From an uncultured Lachnospiraceae bacterium (GTDB lineage: Bacteria; Bacillota; Clostridia; Lachnospirales; Lachnospiraceae), in NCBI GenBank assembly GCA_949740535.1, contig CATJHO010000100.1, positions 31,294 to 95,293 of the forward strand: DNA of 64,000 bases. Reading direction: 5' to 3'. Positions 30,238 through 39,427 of this stretch are shown here, in pieces. How positions within the stretch are numbered: the first letter of the stretch is position 1; each line of letters opens with the position of its first letter. The notes under the pieces are model-generated. The model searched no databases, was not told the DNA's origin, and saw only the letters and a program-made list of their open reading frames with translations. The position numbers and the translations under genes are program-made.

Positions 30238-30849
30238 TTATCCCTGCTTCACAGCATTCCATCTTTCTTCTGCTATCATTTCAATTGCTTTGGGAAGCAG
30301 AATCCATTCTGCCTCTTCCATCACCCGCTGCTGAAGCGTCTTGGGCGTATCCCCCTCTTTTACTTCCACAGCCTTCTGGAGAAGAATCGGCCCTGTATCC
30401 GTACCCTCGTCCACGTAGTGGACCGTAGCCCCCGTTACTTTCACTCCGCGTTTTAAAGCCTCCTCATGTACCTTTAAGCCATAACAGCCCGTTCCGCAGA
30501 AGGCTGGAATCAGGGAAGGGTGAATGTTGATCATCCGGCCCCTGTACTCCCGGATAATACTGGGAGGAATCACCACCAGACAGCCGGCCAGAACCACCAG
30601 ATCCGCCCCGCTGTCTCTCAAAGCCTGAAGCAGCGCCTCATGAAAGTCCTCCCGTGCCGCATAATCCTTAGGAGAGATACACAGAGCTGGAATTCCCCGG
30701 CCTCTGGCCCGCTCAAGAGCATAAGCCCCCGGATTGTTGCTGATTACTGCGGATATTTCCGCATGTTGGATTTTTCCGCTGTCAATGGCATCCAGAACAG
30801 CCTGAAGATTTGTTCCGCCGCCGGATACCAGTACTGTTACTTTCAGCAT
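30238..30849 (-). CDS. purN: Phosphoribosylglycinamide formyltransferase
   Basis: 203 aa; [66 protein letters not shown]. Confidence 0.97.
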   Translation of the reverse strand: MLKVTVLVSGGGTNLQAVLDAIDSGKIQHAEISAVISNNPGAYALERARGRGIPALCISPKDYAAREDFHEALLQALRDSGADLVVLAGCLVVIPPSIIREYRGRMINIHPSLIPAFCGTGCYGLKVHEEALKRGVKVTGATVHYVDEGTDTGPILLQKAVEVKEGDTPKTLQQRVMEEAEWILLPKAIEMIAEERWNAVKQG

Positions 30850-31868
30850 AAGACCACTCCCTTTTCACCTGAGCGGACTTCGCCCAGGAGACAGGGCGTC
30901 TCCCCGGCCTTTTGCACAGCCTCCATACAGGCATCTGCCTGAGAGGCATCCACCGCCATCACCATGCCAATGCCCATATTGAAGGTATTGTACATCATCT
31001 GCTCCTCAATTCTTCCGTCCTCTGCCAGCATCTTAAAGATCATGGGAACCTTATAGCTGTCCTTCCTTACCACGGCCTCCACGCCTTCTGGCAGCATACG
31101 GGGAATATTCTCGTAAAAGCCGCCGCCTGTAATATGGCTGCATCCCTTCACCGCCACGCCTGCTTCCTTCACCGCCTTAAGAGCCTTTACATAGATCTTG
31201 GTAGGCTCAATCAGAGCTTCTCCCAGGGTTCTTCCCAGACTCTCAAAATACGTATTCAGATACTCCTCTTTCATGGTAAATACCTTGCGTACCAGGGAAA
31301 ATCCATTGCTGTGTACGCCGGAAGACGCCATGCCCACCAGTACATCACCCGGTTTTATCCCAGCTCCGGTAATCAGATTCTTCTGATCCACAATACCCAC
31401 GGCAAAGCCGGCCAGATCGTACTCATCAATAGGATAAAAGCCTGGCATCTCCGCTGTCTCGCCGCCGATAAGCGCAGCCCCGGACTGCCGGCAGCCCTCT
31501 GCCACGCCGCTTACGATAGTTGCAATCTTCTCCGGAATATTCTTGCCGCAGGCAATGTAATCCAGGAAGAACAACGGCTCTCCTCCCGCGCAGGCAATGT
31601 CATTGACACACATAGCCACACAGTCAATTCCTACCGTATCATGCTTATCCATCAAAAACGCCAGCTTCAGCTTGGTTCCCACCCCGTCTGTACCGGACAC
31701 CAGCGCAGGCTTCTCCATGGTCTTAAATGCTTCCATGGAAAAGGCTCCTGAAAAGCCTCCGATTCCTGTCAGCACTTCCGGCCGCATGGTCTGCATCACA
31801 TGCTTCTTCATCAGCTCCACAGACTGATAGCCTGCCTCTATATCTACTCCCGCGTTCTTATAATCCAT
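30843..31868 (-). CDS. purM: Phosphoribosylformylglycinamidine cyclo-ligase
   Basis: 341 aa; [47 protein letters not shown]. Confidence 0.97.
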   Translation of the reverse strand: MDYKNAGVDIEAGYQSVELMKKHVMQTMRPEVLTGIGGFSGAFSMEAFKTMEKPALVSGTDGVGTKLKLAFLMDKHDTVGIDCVAMCVNDIACAGGEPLFFLDYIACGKNIPEKIATIVSGVAEGCRQSGAALIGGETAEMPGFYPIDEYDLAGFAVGIVDQKNLITGAGIKPGDVLVGMASSGVHSNGFSLVRKVFTMKEEYLNTYFESLGRTLGEALIEPTKIYVKALKAVKEAGVAVKGCSHITGGGFYENIPRMLPEGVEAVVRKDSYKVPMIFKMLAEDGRIEEQMMYNTFNMGIGMVMAVDASQADACMEAVQKAGETPCLLGEVRSGEKGVVLC

Positions 31869-31922
31869 CCTTGTTTTCCTCCCTGCTGTACCGGCTTTTG
31901 GAATACACAGCCGGACATGTCT

Positions 31923-32423
31923 CTAATAATTTTTGTATCCTACCTCTGCCAGACGTTCGGCTTTCTTCTCTACCTGCTTCTTCAGCTCTTCCGAATAGTC
32001 CTTCAGCCGTCCCAGAAGAGCTTCATCTGATACTGCCAGAATCTTTGCTGCCAGAAGGCCCGCATTGGCTCCGCCGTTGATCGCTACTGTAGCCACCGGA
32101 ATGCCTGAAGGCATCTGCACGATGGAATAAAGAGAGTCCCTTCCGCCCAGAGACGTGGTATGCATGGGGATCCCGATCACCGGCATGGGGAAGATCGCCG
32201 CGCACATGCCCGGAAGATGGGCAGCCATACCTGCTCCGGCTATGATTACCTTAAACCCCTTACTCTCCGCTGTCTTTGCATATTCAAAGAACACATCCGG
32301 TTCCCGGTGGGCGGAGATAATGGTCATCTCGTAATCCACCCCCAGCTGCTCCAGAATATCTGCTGCCTTGCTCATGACGGGCATATCTGAATCACTGCCC
32401 ATTACAATTCCTACTTTTGCCAT
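31923..32423 (-). CDS. purE: 5-(carboxyamino)imidazole ribonucleotide mutase
   Basis: Start MAKVGIVMGSDSDMPVMSKAADIL at 32423; SAHREPDVFFEY, GAGMAAHLPGM. Confidence 0.97.
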   Translation of the reverse strand: MAKVGIVMGSDSDMPVMSKAADILEQLGVDYEMTIISAHREPDVFFEYAKTAESKGFKVIIAGAGMAAHLPGMCAAIFPMPVIGIPMHTTSLGGRDSLYSIVQMPSGIPVATVAINGGANAGLLAAKILAVSDEALLGRLKDYSEELKKQVEKKAERLAEVGYKNY

Positions 32424-32537
32424 TTGAAGTTTCCTCCCCTGTATTTTATTGGCTGCTGCCTGGCCATTTATTGCTACTAAAAGTGTATCCTCTCCCGGAT
32501 CCCTTGTCAACCGGATCTGAAAGTTTTGTTACTGTTC

Positions 32538-32640
32538 TCTCCGTTCCCGGTAACTTGCAGAGCCCCATCTAAAACTGCCTTCGGCAATGGGATTTTTGCC
32601 GCTTACCCGCAAAGGGCTCGTTGAGCTTCTCCGTTCCCGG
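32538..32640 (-). repeat. Direct-repeat-bounded hairpin element (90-bp period) at the 3' end of the aminopeptidase gene
   Basis: TCTCCGTTCCCGG at 32538-32550 and 32628-32640; inside, GAGCCC (32560-32565)/GGGCTC (32614-32619) and GGCAA/TTGCC inverted repeats. Confidence 0.65.
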
Positions 32641-34716
32641 CAGAACAAACCGCCCCTTTTCAATAACAGAACAGGTGCCCCCGCCCTTTAAGTTGACCCG
32701 GATGCAGTCCAGCTCATCATAGGGAATGGTCACATCCGTGTGGCAGTTAAAATAAGCCTTTGACACATCCTCCTTGCGAAGAATGGAGCAATCATTATCC
32801 TTGGCTGCCATGCGCTTTCCATCGGGATTATAGGTATCGATCTCCTCTGACCAGGAAAAGCAGGTATCTCCCAGGGCAAAATGGGGTCCCATCTTCTCCG
32901 CAATCAGAATCGGCAGCCTGGCAGCGATATCATACTTCTGAGCCGCCACATAGGCCGTGGTATTGGTGCCGATGGCAAATTCGCCCAAAGGCAGCGTCTC
33001 GTGGTTAAAAAGCACGTTGGTGCGGATATAATTGCGGTTCTCCTCATCAGAATCAAAATTCTTACAGGAATAAGCCGTTACCCTGCCGTCCTGAAATGTA
33101 AGCTCCAGGTCCAGATACTTAAGCTCATTCAAATAAACCTGGCTTACATGAAGAATGCCGTTGGTCCCTTTAAGCCTGGGGGAAGTAAAGACCTCCCCCA
33201 CCGGAATATTTACATCCGCCACGCAGTTTTCAAAAATGGTCTCTTTCTCCGGATCCGAAAGCCCTGCAAGCTGTACGGTCAAATCCGTACGGTTGCCGCC
33301 TGCGCCCCGGATATAGACAGACTCTCCCTGATCCAGGGCGTCAATCAGCTTCTGCTGTATTTCCTCATACAAATGATAATCCAGCGTATTGATCTTCACA
33401 ATCTCCGCAAATATCTCCTGGAACTGTTCTCCAATCTCCGGAATGGGATAGGCAATAATGGTAAAGCTGCGCTCATCTCCCGGAATATACGTATTCACGA
33501 TCTGGCTGGAGCTGCTGCTGTAACGGACGTTGAGCTCCCGCTGTTTTTCACTGAATTTTAAAGCCGCAGAACTGTTCTTTGGGAGAAACGGCTGCTCTCC
33601 GAATATCTCCATCACGGCAGGTCCCGCATGAACGGCTGCCAGTTCCCTGTACTCCTCATAGGCCGCCCGCAGAACAGAAAGCTTCCGTTCCACCAGCCTG
33701 CTGTCCAGGTACAGCGCTGCATCCTCTTTGTGATCATACACGTACTGCTTGGAAAAAGCCGTGCTCTGATAACCTGCATTTCCCTGAGGCCTGCGGTTGA
33801 TGCTGTGTCTTGCCTCCCGGTAAATAATGCTCTTAAGCCCCATTTTCTCAAAGAGCCTGACTGCTTCCCGGACAATCCGTTCAAATCCCAGGGAATACCG
33901 GATGTTCACTGTCTTCTTCCGGCTCAAATCAATGCCTGCATTCACAAATCCTATCCGGTACCCTTCCGTAAAAACAGCGGCCAAAGCCTCAATCTCTTTC
34001 TCTGGCAGTCCGGCCAGGAAACGGCTCGTTTCCAGCTCATTGTCCGTAATATATTCTCCAAAGCTGTAGAGGTAACGGACATCTGTAAGATCTGCCCCGC
34101 AGATAATATCCCTTGCAAAAGAGACCTGCGGATCCAGCTGTTCCCGCACCCGGTCCGGAATCCACACATCGCAGTAATCACTGATATACCAGTAAAGGAT
34201 GTCTTTTAATCCCGCCGGATCCGGTGTTTCCTCCTCAAAGGCATTATAGATCTCAATAAAAAGTTCTGCTGTTACCGTAATGTCTGTCAGCCGCTGTTCA
34301 TAGGCCCAGACGATCATTCCCCGGATTTCCGTATACAGAAAGCTTAAGATCTGTCCGTATTCTTGTCCGAGCCTTTCCACTGCCGTATCCGGGCAGGCAT
34401 AACTTCTCTCATAGGCTTCTCCCGCCACATCCGCATAAAGCTCCTGATTCTGCCTCTGAAGCTCTTCTAAGGATGCATCCCGGAAGCCGTCTCTCTCTAT
34501 TATCTCTGTCAGCCTTTCAATCCGGCCAATGAATTCTGCTGTTTTCTGAAAAAAATCATAAAAGGGAGCAGCCACTGACGTCTCTGTCCGCATCGTCCGC
34601 ACCCGCTCCATACACAAATCATACCGTTCCCGGATCTCCTCATTCTCCTGCTTCCACATGTCCATTCCCATTTCTGCCGCCTCCATCTTACCCTTTGCCT
34701 TACATTCCTGCCACAA
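32569..34716 (-). CDS. M29-family aminopeptidase-like protein
   Basis: 715 aa ORF; C-terminal half with GAGGNRTDLTVQLAG, NIPVGEVFTSPRLKGTNGILHVS, LPLGEFAIGTNTTAYVAAQKYDI, GPHFALGDTCFSWSEE. Likely start 34671-34686. Confidence 0.82.
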   Translation of the reverse strand: MWQECKAKGKMEAAEMGMDMWKQENEEIRERYDLCMERVRTMRTETSVAAPFYDFFQKTAEFIGRIERLTEIIERDGFRDASLEELQRQNQELYADVAGEAYERSYACPDTAVERLGQEYGQILSFLYTEIRGMIVWAYEQRLTDITVTAELFIEIYNAFEEETPDPAGLKDILYWYISDYCDVWIPDRVREQLDPQVSFARDIICGADLTDVRYLYSFGEYITDNELETSRFLAGLPEKEIEALAAVFTEGYRIGFVNAGIDLSRKKTVNIRYSLGFERIVREAVRLFEKMGLKSIIYREARHSINRRPQGNAGYQSTAFSKQYVYDHKEDAALYLDSRLVERKLSVLRAAYEEYRELAAVHAGPAVMEIFGEQPFLPKNSSAALKFSEKQRELNVRYSSSSSQIVNTYIPGDERSFTIIAYPIPEIGEQFQEIFAEIVKINTLDYHLYEEIQQKLIDALDQGESVYIRGAGGNRTDLTVQLAGLSDPEKETIFENCVADVNIPVGEVFTSPRLKGTNGILHVSQVYLNELKYLDLELTFQDGRVTAYSCKNFDSDEENRNYIRTNVLFNHETLPLGEFAIGTNTTAYVAAQKYDIAARLPILIAEKMGPHFALGDTCFSWSEEIDTYNPDGKRMAAKDNDCSILRKEDVSKAYFNCHTDVTIPYDELDCIRVNLKGGGTCSVIEKGRFVLPGTEKLNEPFAGKRQKSHCRRQF

Positions 34717-35011
34717 AAATCAGCACCCACAAAATAAACAGGATCCCATTCAGCACAACGCCAATCTGCGAAAAGAAGTAATAGACGTCCTCCTCATGAA
34801 ATCCCCGCACGCCAAATACAAAACCAGCAAAAGACGCGGCCATGGACGCAAATCCCACAAGACCTGCCGCGGCCCCCGCCTTTCCCGCCATGCGGAAGGA
34901 CAAAAGAAGCCCCAGAACCAGCAGTATCAATGCCAGCAGGGCCAGCGCCGAGGAGGCCATTCCTTGTTTTGTATGCTTTTTTGCAGTAAACTTATAGCTT
35001 CTCTTTGCCAT
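34700..35011 (-). CDS. Small membrane protein (DUF6142-like)
   Basis: 103 aa, three predicted TM segments; MAKRSYKFTAKKHTKQGMASSALALLALILLVLG. Confidence 0.7.
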   Translation of the reverse strand: MAKRSYKFTAKKHTKQGMASSALALLALILLVLGLLLSFRMAGKAGAAAGLVGFASMAASFAGFVFGVRGFHEEDVYYFFSQIGVVLNGILFILWVLIFVAGM

Positions 35012-35083
35012 GCCTTCCTCGTTTCTATATCCCCACAGGCAGCTCGTTTCTTTCCTGCCTCCCGCACGCCCCCCGGCAGGGGA

Positions 35084-35545
35084 TTACTTTCTATGTCTCT
35101 GTACATAATGGCAGAAGATTCGGTAAGTCACATATCCCAGACATCCGCCTACGGTGTTCAGCAGCAGATCATCCACATCAAAGCAGCCCACCTTCAGCAC
35201 AAGCTGCATGGTCTCCGCTGCCAGGCTGGTGGCAAAGGACAGAATCAGCACCTGTCCAAAGCTGTGGATCCGCTCAAACAAAGCAGGCAACGCAGCGCCA
35301 AAGGGAATAAACACTGCCACATTTCCTGCCACATTGATAAGAACCGCCGTAGTTCCCAGTATATGGCGGTATTGAATAAAGCGGCGGATTTCCCGAAACA
35401 GCACCAAATTGTACTGATACTCCCGATGTACATCCGTCCGCCCGTAACTCTCCGAAAAAAACATAAAGTAGATCAGACATGCAAGATAAAGCCCCAGCAG
35501 TATCCGCCCGCCCCATCGCAGCTTTCCTATGGATTCTTTCTTCAT
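35084..35545 (-). CDS. VanZ family protein
   Basis: 153 aa; NLVLFREIRRFIQYR, NVAGNVAVFIPFGAALP, CFDVDDLLLNTVGGCLGY. Confidence 0.92.
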   Translation of the reverse strand: MKKESIGKLRWGGRILLGLYLACLIYFMFFSESYGRTDVHREYQYNLVLFREIRRFIQYRHILGTTAVLINVAGNVAVFIPFGAALPALFERIHSFGQVLILSFATSLAAETMQLVLKVGCFDVDDLLLNTVGGCLGYVTYRIFCHYVQRHRK

Positions 35546-35560
35546 CTACTCTTTCCTGTT

Positions 35561-35713
35561 CTAAAATATCAGGTCTGATTTGGCCTTCAGCAGTCTTCCG
35601 CCGTTTACAATGCTTAAAATTCCGGTTGCAAGCCCCACAACCAGAAGAATGATTCCAATTACCAGATTTCCCGCGCCGATTACTGCCATGGTTTTGTATG
35701 CTTTTTCATTCAT
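35561..35713 (-). CDS. 50-aa small membrane protein (below the ORF-track cutoff)
   Basis: Manual translation MNEKAYKTMAVIGAGNLVIGIILLVVGLATGILSIVNGGRLLKAKSDLIF*; RBS AGAGGAG upstream. Confidence 0.75.
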   Translation of the reverse strand: MNEKAYKTMAVIGAGNLVIGIILLVVGLATGILSIVNGGRLLKAKSDLIF

Positions 35714-35730
35714 GGATGTTTCTCCTCTTT

Positions 35731-35855
35731 ATTCCAGTTCCGCATCCTCTTCCACTGCCCCCGGTGTCAGAAGCATTTCCGGCCGTTCAATTCCGTCCGT
35801 AAATCCTTCTGGGGGCAGTGTCTGAGCCTGCTGTTTTTTATTCCAGTTCCGCAGT
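35731..35855 (-). repeat. Intergenic structured repeat, copy D (109-bp period), between pyrE and the 50-aa ORF
   Basis: ATTCCAGTTCCGCA at 35731 and again at ~35840 (TTATTCCAGTTCCGCAG); perfect outer stem CACTGCCCCC (35753-35762)/GGGGGCAGTG (35811-35820) enclosing the conserved core. Confidence 0.9.
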
Positions 35856-35860
35856 TCCCG

Positions 35861-36538
35861 TTATTTTTTTACTCCGTACTTTACGTAGTATGCGTCAATT
35901 GCCGCTTTTAATGTATCATCAATGATAACGTTTCCTCTGTATGGCCTGTTGTAAAGGTATTCCACTACCTCTGCCATGGTGACAATGGCTGTGGTTTTCA
36001 GACCGTAATTCTCCTGAATCTCTTCAAGAGCGCTTTTCTCTCCCTGTCCCCGCTCCATACGGTCTACGGATACCACCAGTCCCATAAGGTCTACCTGTCC
36101 CTGGGCCCGGATAATGGGCAGTGTCTCCTCAATAGAGGTTCCCGCCGTAGTCACATCCTCAATAATCACAATCCGATCCCCATCCTCAATGGGGCTTCCC
36201 AGAAGAATTCCCTTGTCTCCATGGTCCTTTACTTCCTTGCGGTTAGAGCAGTAGCGGATATCCGTTTCGTAGAACTCACTCAAGGCCATGGATGCCGCAA
36301 CAGTCAGCGGAATTCCCTTGTATGCCGGCCCAAAGAGCACATCAAAGTCCAGGCCAAAGGCATCCCGGACAGCTCTTGCATAATACTGGCCCAGCCTGCG
36401 CAGCTGAGAGCCTGTACGGTAAAAACCTGTGTTTACAAAAAAGGGCGTGTTCCGGCCGCTTTTTGTAACAAAACTGCCAAATTTCAGCACCTGACAGTCT
36501 ATCATAAATTCAATAAATTCCTGCTTGTATTGTTCCAT
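35861..36538 (-). CDS. pyrE: Orotate phosphoribosyltransferase
   Basis: 225 aa; FGPAYKGIPLTVAASMALSE, IVIIEDVTTAGTSIEETLP. Confidence 0.96.
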   Translation of the reverse strand: MEQYKQEFIEFMIDCQVLKFGSFVTKSGRNTPFFVNTGFYRTGSQLRRLGQYYARAVRDAFGLDFDVLFGPAYKGIPLTVAASMALSEFYETDIRYCSNRKEVKDHGDKGILLGSPIEDGDRIVIIEDVTTAGTSIEETLPIIRAQGQVDLMGLVVSVDRMERGQGEKSALEEIQENYGLKTTAIVTMAEVVEYLYNRPYRGNVIIDDTLKAAIDAYYVKYGVKK

Positions 36539-36598
36539 CTTTCTGCCCTCCGGATTTTGTCATAACTCTTTTGATTCTATCATACCACACCGGTCATT

Positions 36599-37516
36599 TC
36601 AACACGCAGATCCCACGGCTCCTGTGAGTGCCCGGATATCCTCTATCTGATATCTGGCCATATAGTCCCGGATCCCTTCTGCCGTATCTCTGGCCGCATA
36701 GGGATTGGCAAAATTAGCCGTTCCTACTGAAACTGCTGATGCACCGGCCAGGAGAAACTCTATGGCATCCTCCCCGTTACAGATCCCGCCCATGCCGATA
36801 ATGGGCAGGGAAACGGCCTGCGCCGCCTGATAGACCATGCGCACAGCCACCGGCTTAATGGCCGGACCGGAAAGCCCGCCTGTCTGATTGGCAATGGCGA
36901 AAGCTCTTCTGTGAATATCAATTTTCATCCCTGTCAAAGTATTGATCAGGGAAAGCACATCGGCGCCTCCTGCCTCAGCCGCTCTGGCCATCTCTCCGAT
37001 ATCTGTTACATTGGGGCTGAGTTTCATAATCACCGGCTGCTTTGCATGCTTTTTCACTTCCCTGGTCACTGTCTCCAAAGCTTCCGGTCTCTGCCCAAAG
37101 GCAATTCCGCCTTCCTTTACGTTGGGGCAGGATACATTGATCTCCAGAAGATCCACCGGCTGATCCGAAAGCTTCTCCACCACCTCGCAGTAATCTGCAA
37201 TGGTTTTTCCACAGACATTTACAATAATTTTTGTGTCAAACCGGCGTAAGAAGGGGATATCTCTCTGAATAAACACATCAATCCCCGGATTCTGAAGACC
37301 AATAGCATTGAGCATCCCGCTGGCAGTCTCTGCGATTCTGGGAGTTGGATTTCCCGGCCAGGGAACATTGGCAACCCCCTTGGTTACCACTGCTCCCAAA
37401 AGACTCAGATCGTAGAACTCACTGTATTCACTTCCGGATCCAAAGGTACCGGAAGCCGTCATGACGGGATTCTTTAACTCCACTCCTGCTAAATTTACAC
37501 TTGTTCTGCACTCCAT
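36599..37516 (-). CDS. pyrD: Dihydroorotate dehydrogenase catalytic subunit (PyrDB type)
   Basis: Start MECRTSVNLAGVELKNPVMTASGTFGSG at 37516; LEINVSCPNVKEGG, IIGMGGICNGEDAIEFLLAGASAVSVGTA. Confidence 0.96.
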   Translation of the reverse strand: MECRTSVNLAGVELKNPVMTASGTFGSGSEYSEFYDLSLLGAVVTKGVANVPWPGNPTPRIAETASGMLNAIGLQNPGIDVFIQRDIPFLRRFDTKIIVNVCGKTIADYCEVVEKLSDQPVDLLEINVSCPNVKEGGIAFGQRPEALETVTREVKKHAKQPVIMKLSPNVTDIGEMARAAEAGGADVLSLINTLTGMKIDIHRRAFAIANQTGGLSGPAIKPVAVRMVYQAAQAVSLPIIGMGGICNGEDAIEFLLAGASAVSVGTANFANPYAARDTAEGIRDYMARYQIEDIRALTGAVGSAC

Positions 37517-37571
37517 ATACCGATCCTCATTCCTGTAAAATGATGGCACTGCTGCAAATACAGCCTGTTCC

Positions 37572-38342
37572 TCAAATCTCAATCTCTTTTGCTGCAAATA
37601 CCGGACCATCCTTGCAAATCCGCTTATTTTTCACATGCGTGTGGGCATCCACATCCGTGGAACGGCACACGCAGGCCAGACAGGCCCCCACGCCGCAGGC
37701 CATCCGCTCCTCCAGAGAAAGCCAGCAGTCCATTCCCTGTTCTGCCGCATAGGCCTTCAGGGCCCGAAGCATGGGTGTGGGACCGCAGGCAAATACAGCC
37801 TCCGCCGTAAGCTGGTTCTCCCGGACGGCATCCAGCACATTTCCCCTGGTACCGGCACTTCCATCCTCTGTTGCAAGGTACAGTGTTCCGTTTTCTTCCA
37901 GTTCCTCTTTTAAAAAGAGCTCGCTGTTCCGATAACCACATACAATCAGCTTCTCTCCCGGCAGCCGCCCTGCAAGCTCCACCATGGGCGGAATACCGAT
38001 TCCGCCTCCCACAAGGAGTACCTTCCCGTATCCCCGATCCAGAGGAAATCCATTGCCCAGAGGCCCCACAGCTTCCAGCCTGTCTCCCTGGCCGTACCGG
38101 GAAAATTCTCTGGTCCCCTCTCCTGCCCTCCGGTATACCAGACGAACACGGCTCTGCTCCCGGTCAATCTGGCAGATGCTGATGGGACGCGGGAGCATAC
38201 GGCTCCTGTCCCGGCTGTATAGGGAAAGGAACTGGCCAGGCACAGCCTCTCCTGCTATGTTCTCTGTCTGAAGCCACATACTGTAAATATCCGCGGCTAT
38301 TTCTTTCTGTTCTGTGATGACGGCTGTCTCTTTATACTTCAT
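37572..38342 (-). CDS. pyrK: Dihydroorotate dehydrogenase electron transfer subunit
   Basis: Start MKYKETAVITEQKEIAADIYSMWL; FAD RPISICQ, LLVGGGIGIPPMVEL, C-terminal 2Fe-2S cysteines CGVGACLACVC. Confidence 0.95.
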   Translation of the reverse strand: MKYKETAVITEQKEIAADIYSMWLQTENIAGEAVPGQFLSLYSRDRSRMLPRPISICQIDREQSRVRLVYRRAGEGTREFSRYGQGDRLEAVGPLGNGFPLDRGYGKVLLVGGGIGIPPMVELAGRLPGEKLIVCGYRNSELFLKEELEENGTLYLATEDGSAGTRGNVLDAVRENQLTAEAVFACGPTPMLRALKAYAAEQGMDCWLSLEERMACGVGACLACVCRSTDVDAHTHVKNKRICKDGPVFAAKEIEI

Positions 38343-38385
38343 CCTTCTCTCCCATTTAGTATGTTCTCCTGCTCGAAAAACAGCT

Positions 38386-39312
38386 CTATCTATGCTCCAA
38401 TGCCTGACGGATATCCGCTGCCATATCTTCTGCCGCCGCTCTGGAAGCTTCTCCGAAATGCTCTGCTCCAAAGGAAGCATATTTCTCCTGCTTATATGCA
38501 GCGATAATTCCCCGTGAGGAATTGACAATGGCGCCCAGCCCGTCCTCATTGAAGAAATGCACCAGATCCTTTCCCTGTCCGCCCTGGGCACCGTAGCCAG
38601 GCACCAGAATAAAGGTCTTTGGCATCAGTCTGCGGAGAACCTTACCCATTTCCGGATAAGTCGCTCCTACAACGGCTCCAATATAGCTGTAAGTGTCTCC
38701 CATATGCTCCTCTCCCCACTGAGCCACCTTCTCACCCACATACTCATAAAGGGGCCGTCCGTCAATAAGACGGTCCTGAAATTCCCCGCTGGATGGATTA
38801 GAGGTTTTCACCAGAACAAAAATTCCCTTGTTCTCCTCCTGGCACACGTCAATAAAGGGCTTCACGCCGTCACTGCCCAGATAGGGATTTACTGTGGCAA
38901 AATCTTCGTTAAAAGCAGTATAGCACTTTCTTCCCACCTGAATTTTCCCCAGATGGGCTGCGGCATAGGCCGCAGAAGTGGAACCGATATCTCCCCGTTT
39001 GATATCGCCGATGACTACCAAATCCTTGGCATGGCAATAATCCACCGTCTTCTGGTAGGCCTTCAGGCCCTCAATGCCAAACTGCTCGTACATGGCAATC
39101 TGAGGCTTCACAGCCGGAACCAGATCCCAGGTCTGATCCACGATCTCCTTGTTAAACTGCCAGACTGCCTCCGCCGCACCGGCCAGTGTCTCCCCATACT
39201 CTGCAAATGCTTTTTTCTGAATATGCTCCGGGATATAGTTCAACATAGGATCCAGTCCGATGACAATGGGGGCTTTCGTTTTCTGAATTTTTGCAATAAG
39301 TTTGTTGATCAT
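38386..39312 (-). CDS. pyrF: Orotidine 5'-phosphate decarboxylase
   Basis: 308 aa; APIVIGLDPML, VIGDIKRGDIGSTSAAYA, LVPGYGAQGG. Confidence 0.96.
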   Translation of the reverse strand: MINKLIAKIQKTKAPIVIGLDPMLNYIPEHIQKKAFAEYGETLAGAAEAVWQFNKEIVDQTWDLVPAVKPQIAMYEQFGIEGLKAYQKTVDYCHAKDLVVIGDIKRGDIGSTSAAYAAAHLGKIQVGRKCYTAFNEDFATVNPYLGSDGVKPFIDVCQEENKGIFVLVKTSNPSSGEFQDRLIDGRPLYEYVGEKVAQWGEEHMGDTYSYIGAVVGATYPEMGKVLRRLMPKTFILVPGYGAQGGQGKDLVHFFNEDGLGAIVNSSRGIIAAYKQEKYASFGAEHFGEASRAAAEDMAADIRQALEHR

Positions 39313-39427
39313 GGTATCTCTCCCTTATGATAATGTACGCTTCCAATTAGTTTTTTGTATGGAGCTGTTTTTCCTTTACCAGGTTATTCCTATTCTAGCC
39401 GAAATCTTTTCCGGACGCAACCCTCGA

